Assembly (NCBI GenBank): GCA_934621665.1
Contig: CAKTUT010000108.1
Location: forward strand, 1 to 5,913
Direction of reading: 5' to 3'
Length of the DNA: 5,913 bases
From: an uncultured Oscillospiraceae bacterium
Lineage (GTDB): Bacteria; Bacillota; Clostridia; Oscillospirales; Oscillospiraceae
Below, piece after piece: positions 1 to 5,882 of the stretch. Numbering within the stretch: position 1 is the stretch's first letter; each line of letters starts with the position of its first letter. Both the position numbers and the translations under genes were made by a program. The notes beneath the pieces are model-generated. The model worked only from the letters and a program-made list of their open reading frames with translations, ran no database searches and was not told where the DNA came from.

Positions 1-1
1 C

Positions 2-1714
2 TGCTATGGTAAGAGAACCAATGAGCAAACCCAGCAGGAAGAGTATTATGTGCTGAAAGATTGGAACAAGGAAGTTGTTCTGAAAGCGCTCGGCCATGAC
101 AAAGAGTATCATGAAGCTGTTGCATCTACCTGTAAAGATCAGGGCACAATTGAGTACTGGCACTGCAAGAGATGCGAGAAGAATTTCAGTGATGAGGCCT
201 GCACCAAGGAAGTCACCGACGTGAAAGCACCGCTCGCGGCACATACGCTGACCAAGACCGAGGCAAAGGCAGCAACCTGCACCGAAAAAGGCAACAATGC
301 CTACTGGACCTGCAGCGTCTGCAAGAAAGTCTTCTCTGACGCTGAGGGCAAGAACGAGACCACAGTTGAAAAGCAGACCATCCCGGCGCTGAACCATGAC
401 TACACCGGTGCGACGATTACCTACACGTGGACTGGCGTGACGGCCTGCAAGGCCGAGCGTACCTGCACGCGTGCGGGCTGCGGCCACGTTGATACCGTCA
501 ACGCAACCATTACCAGCGCTGTCACCACGGCTGCAACCTGCGAAAAGGCTGGCGTTCGTACCTATACCGCCACGTTCACCGGCGCTCCGTTTGTCAATCA
601 GACCAAGACGGAAACCATTGCAGCAACCGGCCATAACTGGCATCAGACTTGGACTTGGTCCGATGCTGACAGATATAACAACCGTACCGCTTCTTTGACG
701 CTGGACTGCCAGAACGCTGGCTGCGCCAAGTCCGTGAAGCTTGCAGCTAAGGTCACCTACAAGGTCACGCGTGAGCCCACCGCAACCCGCAAGGGCACCT
801 GTGAGTGGACAGCTACCGCCGCCTATAACAATGTCACCTACACCGACACCCAGGTTGGCGAGCTTGACAAGAACGGCAAGCTCGATTACAGCTACTATTA
901 TGTTCTGTACTTTGAGACCAACGGCGGCAGTGCAATCCAGACCTACTTCTCGGATTACTACAATGTTGTTGATCTGACCAAGTACAATCCCACCCGCCGC
1001 GGCTATACGTTCGACGGCTGGTACTCGGATGTCACGCTTCGTACCCGTGTCACCTCGGTTACGCTGCGCGCCAACAAGCCAGTTGTCGTCTATGCCGGCT
1101 GGACAAAGGGCGAAACTACGCATAATGCCAATACCTGCGCTGCCTGTGCATTCCGTGATGTCAGCGTAAACGACTGGTTCCATGACTACGTCCGCTTTGT
1201 CGTTGACAACCAGATGATGCAGGGCACCTACACCAGCTGGTTTGAGCCGAAAGAAGATATGACCCGTGAGCAGCTCGTCCGCGCAATGTATCGCGTGGCA
1301 GGCGAGCCCTATGTCCGCGTCAACGGCGTGTTCAAGGACGTTAAGTCTACCGACAGCTTTGCAAAGGCTGTGGAATGGGCTGCAAACTACGGCATTGTCA
1401 ACGGCGTTGGCAACGGCAAGTTTGATCCGTATTCCCCTGTAACCCGTGAGCAGATGGCTGCGATCTTCTATCGCTTCGCCAACTACGTTGAGAAGTACGG
1501 CTACACCACCTACCGCACGGTTGGCTTTGACTGGAACTACTCCACGAAGCTGACGTTCAAGGATGCGGATAAGGTCAGCTCCTGGGCAAAGGATGCAGTG
1601 GCATGGTGTGTGAAGAACGGCATCCTGTACGGCGACGCCCGCAACAACGTTAACCCGCAGTACAGCACCACGCGTGCTGAGGGCGCGGCAATCCTGACGC
1701 GTTTCTGCAAATAA
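2..1714 (+). CDS. SLH-domain cell-surface protein with InlB-type repeat (5' end outside window)
   Basis: The frame is open from the left edge, so this is the last ~570 residues of a larger secreted protein. A GTG at 50 is only an internal valine; codons before it are in frame and no ribosome binding site precedes it. The N-terminal visible part (nt ~90-870) holds about four degenerate repeats with Cys pairs, e.g. YWHCKRC and YWTCSVC, ending in Gly/Asn-His-Asp-Tyr or His-Asn-Trp. Nt ~900-1100 is an InlB B-repeat/Listeria-Bacteroides module (LYFETNGGS, then GYTFDGWYSD and YAGW). Three SLH motifs follow at ~1151-1306, ~1331-1480 and ~1556-1711, each starting FRDV, FKDV or FKDA and carrying MTREQ, VTREQ or TTRAE. 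SLH triplets bind pyruvylated secondary cell-wall polymer, so the protein is probably displayed on the cell wall, with the repeats as a stalk or adhesive part. The substrate is unknown. Its own terminator separates it from the genes that follow. Confidence 0.9.
   Translation, partial: CYGKRTNEQTQQEEYYVLKDWNKEVVLKALGHDKEYHEAVASTCKDQGTIEYWHCKRCEKNFSDEACTKEVTDVKAPLAAHTLTKTEAKAATCTEKGNNAYWTCSVCKKVFSDAEGKNETTVEKQTIPALNHDYTGATITYTWTGVTACKAERTCTRAGCGHVDTVNATITSAVTTAATCEKAGVRTYTATFTGAPFVNQTKTETIAATGHNWHQTWTWSDADRYNNRTASLTLDCQNAGCAKSVKLAAKVTYKVTREPTATRKGTCEWTATAAYNNVTYTDTQVGELDKNGKLDYSYYYVLYFETNGGSAIQTYFSDYYNVVDLTKYNPTRRGYTFDGWYSDVTLRTRVTSVTLRANKPVVVYAGWTKGETTHNANTCAACAFRDVSVNDWFHDYVRFVVDNQMMQGTYTSWFEPKEDMTREQLVRAMYRVAGEPYVRVNGVFKDVKSTDSFAKAVEWAANYGIVNGVGNGKFDPYSPVTREQMAAIFYRFANYVEKYGYTTYRTVGFDWNYSTKLTFKDADKVSSWAKDAVAWCVKNGILYGDARNNVNPQYSTTRAEGAAILTRFCK
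110..870 (+). repeat. Degenerate Cys-containing repeat units in the surface protein
   Basis: The translated region alternates two related kinds of unit. Type A has a conserved Thr-Cys, a Lys/Ala-Gly, then an aromatic residue (STCKDQGT, ATCTEKGN, ATCEKAGV, GTCEWTAT), starting near nt 110, 245, 510 and 755. Type B begins HDY or HNW, then TYTWTG or TWTWSD, then a Cys...GC pair, at about 395-510 and 630-755. The first two A units also carry a CxxC motif (CKRC, CSVC). Repeats of this kind are common in long surface proteins of gut clostridia. Unit edges are approximate, as I aligned them by eye. Confidence 0.65.
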
Positions 1715-1723
1715 TCTGACTTG

Positions 1724-1754
1724 AAAGCAGGGGGCTTCGGCCTCCTGCTTTTTT
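1724..1754 (+). terminator. Intrinsic terminator of the surface-protein gene
   Basis: It begins 9 nt after the TAA stop. Bases 1724-1735 pair with 1740-1751 in a 12-bp stem with one G-T wobble (1732/1743). The loop is TTCG closed by C-G, the very stable C(UUCG)G tetraloop. A run of six T (1749-1754) follows, sharing three bases with the stem. This is a textbook rho-independent terminator and implies that what follows is transcribed from another promoter. Confidence 0.95.
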
Positions 1755-1830
1755 ATATGGTGCGTTTTCTCTCTTTTTGCGTAATTTGGCGAAACCACCA
1801 GACATTAACAAAAAATTTATGAATAACTTC

Positions 1831-1859
1831 TTGTATATTCACGCAAATTGTGATATTCT
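1831..1859 (+). promoter_or_regulatory. Sigma-A type extended -10 promoter for OLE RNA
   Basis: The -35 box is TTGTAT (1831-1836), followed by a 17-bp spacer and the -10 box TATTCT (1854-1859). A TG at 1851-1852, one base before the -10, gives the extended -10 form. The surroundings are A+T-rich. Transcription would start near 1865-1867, which is where the 5' strand of the RNA's terminal helix begins. The agreement of two independent signals supports both the promoter and the RNA's 5' end. Confidence 0.8.
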
Positions 1860-1865
1860 AGGATA

Positions 1866-2501
1866 AGCAATGGCGCAGTATTCTAGTCGGCTTTGCCGGT
1901 TTTGAGGAAGGGCCTAAAAATCCTTTAAAGGGCACATCTATGAATCCCGTGGTGTCTGCTTCTTACGCCCAGTCTGGGGTGGATGCTGGGGGGAGGCGTA
2001 AATCGCCTGCGGATGCAGGGCTGGCCCCAATGGCATGGGGAAGCTGAACCCTGTTTCCGTGGAGACCGGATATTGTGCAGAAGCGTACTCCCTTTGTGGT
2101 CAGCGACTTCTGTACGATACCGGATTGAACCTGCAATGCGGTGCTATGCGGCTTTATGCCGTGAACGCTGTGTGCAGTGTAGCCTGCCTTGCGTGAACAG
2201 GTCGGGAAAAAGGAGCGATGCGTCCGGTCTCATGGCCTTGAGATCTGGGCGATATCTTTTTGAAAGACTGTTTGCAAAAGAGGATAGAAACCGGAAAAAG
2301 CCGTTGTGGAAAGCACCTAGACTGTCCGTGTGGGCAGATATGGGATTGCGGTACGGACTAAGTGGCAATCGGGTATCGGCTGTGGAGACAGGCCGGCTTA
2401 CGCACGAAAGGGAAACCACCTGACTCGGCGACGACAGGATGCGTATGGGGAAAACAAACCCGACCTAAGCCGTAAGATTAACCATATCTGCCGCCATTGT
2501 T
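1866..2501 (+). ncRNA. ole: OLE RNA (ornate, large, extremophilic RNA)
   Basis: About 636 nt lie between a promoter and the oapA gene with no credible protein but rich pairing. The ends pair: 1866-1875 with 2492-2501 (10 bp, one G-T), then after a one-base bulge 1876-1878 with 2488-2490. Nested inside are 2050-2058 with 2384-2392 (9 bp, one G-T), 2115-2127 with 2366-2378 (12 of 13 positions), and 2394-2400 with 2466-2472 (7 bp). Local hairpins include 1963-1969/1995-2001, 2006-2010/2015-2019 (GGAT loop), 2025-2029/2036-2040, 2226-2232/2239-2245, 2253-2261/2278-2286 and 2324-2329/2353-2358. OLE RNA is about 600-640 nt, is encoded just upstream of oapA and dxs in many Bacillota, and forms a membrane-bound ribonucleoprotein. 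In B. halodurans it affects tolerance to alcohol, cold and Mg2+. The call rests on context, length and structure, since I could not run a covariance model. Ends are set by the helix and promoter and may be off by several bases. Confidence 0.9.
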
Positions 2502-2521
2502 CTTTATTTTATCTCTACAAA

Positions 2522-2609
2522 TTTTCGCTATTGGCGAAAAGTGAACATGTGCGAACGGCTTTCGCACGGATAAGCTTATTTTTCTGTACGCGTAAGCGTA
2601 CTTTTATTT
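2522..2609 (+). promoter_or_regulatory. Three-hairpin leader between OLE RNA and oapA
   Basis: Three short, nearly perfect hairpins follow each other: 2522-2528/2534-2540 (TTTTCGC with GCGAAAA), 2549-2555/2561-2567 (GTGCGAA with TTCGCAC), and 2586-2591/2596-2601 (GTACGC with GCGTAC, GTAA loop). The third is followed by a T-rich tract. They separate OLE from the oapA ribosome binding site. Plausible roles are partial termination that raises OLE over mRNA, an RNase processing site, or attenuation. The structures are visible; the role is inferred. Confidence 0.6.
2586..2609 (+). terminator. Possible weak terminator or attenuator before oapA
   Basis: A perfect 6-bp stem with a GNRA-type GTAA loop is followed by CTTTTATTT-like sequence. 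The stem is short and the T tract is broken by A, so termination would be partial at best. That would suit a design where OLE is abundant while some polymerases read on into oapA-dxs-tlyA. It may instead be only a processing or stability hairpin. Confidence 0.4.
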
Positions 2610-2623
2610 ACCTTTGCGAACGC

Positions 2624-2640
2624 GGGAGGGGCTCGTTTTG
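2624..2640 (+). promoter_or_regulatory. oapA ribosome binding site with TTG start
   Basis: GGGAGGGG at 2624-2631 contains GGAGG (2625-2629), 8 nt before the TTG codon at 2638-2640. A strong site combined with a weak start codon decides the start and suggests that OapA output is held moderate. The next in-frame ATG lies 11 codons on and has only A-rich sequence before it. Confidence 0.75.
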
Positions 2641-3225
2641 AGTCAAAATAAAAAGAAAAAAAATACAAAAATGCCGCGGCCGGACTACAAGTGGATCATC
2701 ATGATTTTTTTCCTGACCCTGCTGATTTCCGGCATGATGTCGTTCGTCTCGTCTGAGCTTTTAAACGGCGCGACGATGGCGGCATCCTTTGCAATTCTGA
2801 TCTGTATTATTCTGATCGGCATCGTATTTGATATTATCGGCGTTGCAGTCACCTCTGCCGAGGAAACGCCGTTTCACTCCATGGCCTCGAAAAAAGTGCC
2901 GGAGGCGACGGAAGCACTGAAGCTCATCCGCAACGCAAACCGCGTTTCGTCATTCTGCAACGACGTCATCGGCGACATCTGCGGCGTTATTTCCGGTTCT
3001 GCCTCAGCTGTTATCGCAGTGCGTGTATTTGCCGGAAAATCAAATAGCGCGCTACTGGATTTGCTGCTCTCGGCGACCGTGGCGGCGCTGACCGTCGGCG
3101 GCAAGGCTTTTGGCAAAACGTTTGCCATTTCCATGAGCACGTCCATCGTCCAGATGACGGCACGCGTCATTTACTTTTTTAAGCATCTGTTCAAGCAAAA
3201 GCCCCGGCAGAAGAAACAGAGCTGA
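2638..3225 (+). CDS. oapA: OapA, OLE RNA-associated membrane protein
   Basis: This 195-residue polytopic membrane protein is encoded directly after OLE RNA. I chose the TTG at 2638 because GGGAGGGG (2624-2631) lies at ideal spacing; the upstream in-frame TTG at 2614 has no such site. Hydrophobic segments lie at about residues 19-38, 44-71, 110-130 and 138-155. The N-terminus (QNKKKKNTKMPR) and C-terminus (KQKPRQKKQ) are strongly basic, which suits RNA contact at the membrane. A polar stretch between segments 2 and 3 (about 72-109) carries SAEETPFHSM, LIRNANRV and FCNDVIGD, the blocks I recognise as OapA-like; acidic residues D65, D109 and D113 lie at or in predicted membrane segments. In B. 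halodurans OapA binds OLE RNA and brings it to the membrane. The gene ends 13 bp before dxs, so the two are probably co-transcribed. Identity is from motif recall and context, not a database search. Confidence 0.88.
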   Translation: MSQNKKKKNTKMPRPDYKWIIMIFFLTLLISGMMSFVSSELLNGATMAASFAILICIILIGIVFDIIGVAVTSAEETPFHSMASKKVPEATEALKLIRNANRVSSFCNDVIGDICGVISGSASAVIAVRVFAGKSNSALLDLLLSATVAALTVGGKAFGKTFAISMSTSIVQMTARVIYFFKHLFKQKPRQKKQS

Positions 3226-3238
3226 GCCGGAGGAAACT

Positions 3239-5083
3239 ATGATTCTGGAGACAATAGAAACAAGAGATGATCTGCTTCGGCTGACGCCGGAGCAGGACGA
3301 GCAGCTTTGCCGCGAAATTCGCGTGTTTTTGATCGAGCACGTGGCAAAAACAGGCGGCCATCTGGCGTCAAATCTCGGAATTGTGGAGACAACGCTTGCC
3401 ATTCACAAGGTGTTTGACACGTCAAAAGACCGCCTTGTCTTTGACGTGGGACACCAGTGCTATGTACATAAGCTTTTAACCGGTCGCCGTGAGGCGTTTG
3501 ATACGCTGCGCCAGTTTGGCGGCATGTCTGGCTTTCCAAAGCCATCTGAAAGCGTACACGACGCGTTTATCGCAGGGCATGCGTCGAATGCCGTATCGGT
3601 TGCACTCGGCATGGCACGGGCGCGTACGCTGCAAAAGGAGCACTATCACGTAGTTGCCATCCTTGGCGACGGCGCACTGACCGGCGGCCTTGCCTATGAG
3701 GGACTGAACAACGCCGGTGCCAGCCGTGAGCCGCTGATTGTCATTCTGAACGACAACGGTATGTCAATCACGCCAAATGTCGGCGCGATTTCGCGCTATC
3801 TTGCGCGTGTGCGGACAAAGCCCGGCTATCTGGATTTAAAGCTCTGGTATCGGCGGATGATGTCGCGAATCCCTGGCGGCAGAAAAATCTACAGTGTGAC
3901 GCACAAGCTCAAGGCACGCATTCGCCGTAGACTGATCGGGCGGACGCTGTTTGAGGACATGGGCTTTACATACATCGGCCCGGTAGATGGACACGACGTA
4001 GAGAAAATCACCGAGCTTCTGCGCTCCTGCGTCCAGCTCAATGAGCCGGTATTGCTGCATCTGACGACCAAAAAGGGAAAGGGCTTTGCCCCGGCAGAGA
4101 AAATGCCGCAGAATTTCCACGGCGTCGGTAAATTTGACCCGGTCAGCGGACGGCCGGTTGTCTCAAAGACGCTTACATTTTCCAATGTGTTTGGCGCAGA
4201 GCTCACGGCAATGGCGCGCGAGAGCGACAAAATCTGCGCCATTACGGCAGCCATGCAGCGAGGCGTGGGACTTGAGGCCTTTGCCCGCGCGTTCCCAAAG
4301 CGTTACTTTGACGTTGGCATTGCCGAGGGGCATGCAGTGTCGATGGCGGCAGGCCTTGCCAAGCAGGGCATGACGCCGGTTGTGTGTATTTATTCAACAT
4401 TCCTGCAGCGTGCGTTTGACATGATGCTGCACGATGTGGCCATCAGCCGGCTGCACGTGGTGTTTGCCGTTGACCATACCGGCTTTGTCGGTGCAGACGG
4501 CGAGACGCACCACGGCGAGTTTGACATAGGCTTTCTGCGACAGATTCCGGATATGAAAATCTTTGTCCCGGCAAGCCTTGATGAGCTGCGGCGGATGCTG
4601 CACATTGCCGTGTTGGAAACGCGCACTCCGGTAGCAATCTGCTATCCAAACGGCGGCGAGGGCGCATACAATGGCTGCTGTACATCTACGCTTGTTGCGC
4701 CGGGAACGGACTGCACAGTTGTAACGTACGGAACGCTATACAATAACGCCACTGAGGCAGCGGCTATCTGCGGAAAAAAGGGCGTCAGCGTGGAGCTGAT
4801 CAAGCTTGCGGCAATTGACACCATCGACATTGACGCAATCTGCGCATCCGTTCAAAAAACAGGACATATCATCGTTGTTGAGGAGACAGCCGACCATGGC
4901 TGCATCGCCGACGCTATTTTTGCTGCGCTTCTTTCCCGTGGAATTGCTGCAAAGTGTGCGCGGCGCAATCTGGGACAGCGATTCCACCCACAGGGGACAA
5001 TTGCGCAGCTGCGCACTGCGTGCGGTCTTGACGCGGAGAGCATTTCAAATCTGATTCTGGAGGTCACAGAGCATGAAGCATAA
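3239..5083 (+). CDS. dxs: 1-deoxy-D-xylulose-5-phosphate synthase
   Basis: Dxs condenses pyruvate with glyceraldehyde 3-phosphate, using thiamine diphosphate, to give DXP for isoprenoids (MEP pathway) and for thiamine and pyridoxal synthesis. At 614 residues it is full length. GGAGG at 3229-3233 sets the ATG start. N-terminal domain: GGHLASNLG (39-47), GHQCYVHK (71-78), LTGR, the Mg/ThDP motif GDGALTGG (143-150) with NDN (171-173), and GPVDGHD (247-253). Pyrimidine-binding domain: DVGIAEGHAV with catalytic Glu363, IYSTFLQRAFD with Arg391, and GADGETHHG with His424. The C-terminal transketolase-like domain runs from about 480. Two arginines of E. coli Dxs, R420 (DRAG) and R478 (YPRG), correspond here to His413 (DHTG) and Asn471 (YPNG), so acceptor binding may differ. 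It lies 13 bp after oapA and overlaps tlyA by 11 bp. Confidence 0.95.
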   Translation: MILETIETRDDLLRLTPEQDEQLCREIRVFLIEHVAKTGGHLASNLGIVETTLAIHKVFDTSKDRLVFDVGHQCYVHKLLTGRREAFDTLRQFGGMSGFPKPSESVHDAFIAGHASNAVSVALGMARARTLQKEHYHVVAILGDGALTGGLAYEGLNNAGASREPLIVILNDNGMSITPNVGAISRYLARVRTKPGYLDLKLWYRRMMSRIPGGRKIYSVTHKLKARIRRRLIGRTLFEDMGFTYIGPVDGHDVEKITELLRSCVQLNEPVLLHLTTKKGKGFAPAEKMPQNFHGVGKFDPVSGRPVVSKTLTFSNVFGAELTAMARESDKICAITAAMQRGVGLEAFARAFPKRYFDVGIAEGHAVSMAAGLAKQGMTPVVCIYSTFLQRAFDMMLHDVAISRLHVVFAVDHTGFVGADGETHHGEFDIGFLRQIPDMKIFVPASLDELRRMLHIAVLETRTPVAICYPNGGEGAYNGCCTSTLVAPGTDCTVVTYGTLYNNATEAAAICGKKGVSVELIKLAAIDTIDIDAICASVQKTGHIIVVEETADHGCIADAIFAALLSRGIAAKCARRNLGQRFHPQGTIAQLRTACGLDAESISNLILEVTEHEA

Positions 5084-5882
5084 GGAGCGTCTGGATCTCC
5101 TGCTGGTGGAAAAGGGACTGGCTGAGACGCGGAGCAAGGCACAGGCCATCATTATGAGCGGCGAGGTCTATGTCAACGGTCAGAAAGCGGACAAGTCCGG
5201 AATGGAGATTCCGCTGGAGGCAGAAATTGAGGTGCGCGGCAGCGTCTGCCCATATGTCAGCCGCGGCGGCTGGAAGCTGGAAAAGGCACTGCGCGATTTT
5301 GGTGTTGACCCGGCAGGATATGTTTGCAGTGACTCCGGTGCGTCCACCGGCGGCTTTACTGACTGCCTGCTTCAGCAGGGTGCAAAAAAGGTGTTCGCAA
5401 TTGATGTGGGCTATGGCCAGTTGGCGTGGAAAATTCGCTCTGACCCGCGCGTTGTGGTGATGGAGCGGACAAACATCCGCTATGTCACACCGGAAGATCT
5501 CGGCGAGCCGCTTGATCTTTCGGTCATTGACGTGTCGTTTATCTCGCTGAAAATCGTCCTCCCGGCCATCCAGAAGCTGCTCAAGCCGACGGGGCAGATT
5601 CTCTGTCTGATCAAGCCGCAGTTTGAGGCCGGCAAGGAAAAGGTGGGGAAAAAGGGCGTTGTCCGCGATCCGGCGGTGCACGAAGAGGTGCTGAATGACT
5701 TTTTGCAGCTTGCCGCGTCGCTCCAGCTTACCGTTCGCAATCTGACCTATTCGCCGGTTAAAGGCCCAGAGGGAAATATTGAATTTCTCGGCCATCTGTC
5801 GATGCAGCCCGGCGAAAGCATCCAGCCAGACATTGCCGCACTGGTACAGCAGGCACATGAGTCGCTGAAAGGAACTGTATGA
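5073..5882 (+). CDS. tlyA: TlyA-family rRNA 2'-O-methyltransferase (hemolysin A / YqxC-like)
   Basis: This 269-residue cytosolic protein has the usual TlyA length. An N-terminal S4 RNA-binding domain (about 5-55: RLDLLLVEKGLAETRSKAQ, then GEVYVNGQ) precedes an FtsJ-like methyltransferase domain. The SAM loop is DSGASTGGFTD (87-97). The FtsJ-type tetrad appears complete: Lys68 (SRGGWKLEK), Asp153 (VIDVSF), Lys181 (IKPQFE) and Glu237 (GNIEF). Mycobacterial TlyA makes 2'-O-methylcytidines in 16S and 23S rRNA and affects capreomycin sensitivity. The Bacillota homologue is usually called YqxC, and its exact target here is inferred. GGAGG at 5059-5063 sets the ATG start inside the end of dxs (11-bp overlap), and its TGA overlaps the nadK start, so translation is probably coupled. 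A dxs-tlyA pair is common in Bacillota. Confidence 0.93.
   Translation: MKHKERLDLLLVEKGLAETRSKAQAIIMSGEVYVNGQKADKSGMEIPLEAEIEVRGSVCPYVSRGGWKLEKALRDFGVDPAGYVCSDSGASTGGFTDCLLQQGAKKVFAIDVGYGQLAWKIRSDPRVVVMERTNIRYVTPEDLGEPLDLSVIDVSFISLKIVLPAIQKLLKPTGQILCLIKPQFEAGKEKVGKKGVVRDPAVHEEVLNDFLQLAASLQLTVRNLTYSPVKGPEGNIEFLGHLSMQPGESIQPDIAALVQQAHESLKGTV

Noticed and set aside
50..52. GTG as the true start of the surface-protein gene
   Set aside because: The frame is open to the left edge, no ribosome binding site precedes it, and there is no signal peptide after it, as a secreted SLH protein needs.
2144..2419. 91-residue - strand open frame opposite OLE
   Set aside because: No family resemblance; it is the reverse of a structured RNA region and no transcription signals were seen on that strand.
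1983..2423. 146-residue + strand open frame within the OLE region
   Set aside because: No recognisable domain, atypical Trp/Arg/Cys-rich composition, and it lies wholly inside the nested pairing of the ncRNA.
1866..2501. Other large RNAs (GOLLD, ROOL, HEARO) or a group II intron
   Set aside because: The gene context (OapA-like protein, dxs, tlyA) is specific to OLE. No reverse transcriptase or phage/tRNA setting is present, and the length fits OLE.
2614..2637. Upstream TTG start giving OapA eight more residues
   Set aside because: No ribosome binding site before 2614, and the strong GGAGG at 2625-2629 would then lie inside the coding region.
2330..2641. 103-residue + strand open frame spanning the OLE 3' end and the hairpin array
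   Set aside because: Low-complexity translation with no motif; it runs through three hairpins and overlaps the oapA start and ribosome binding site.
5064..5858. 264-residue - strand open frame opposite tlyA
   Set aside because: It mirrors a gene with a complete S4-FtsJ architecture; its own translation has no recognisable motif.
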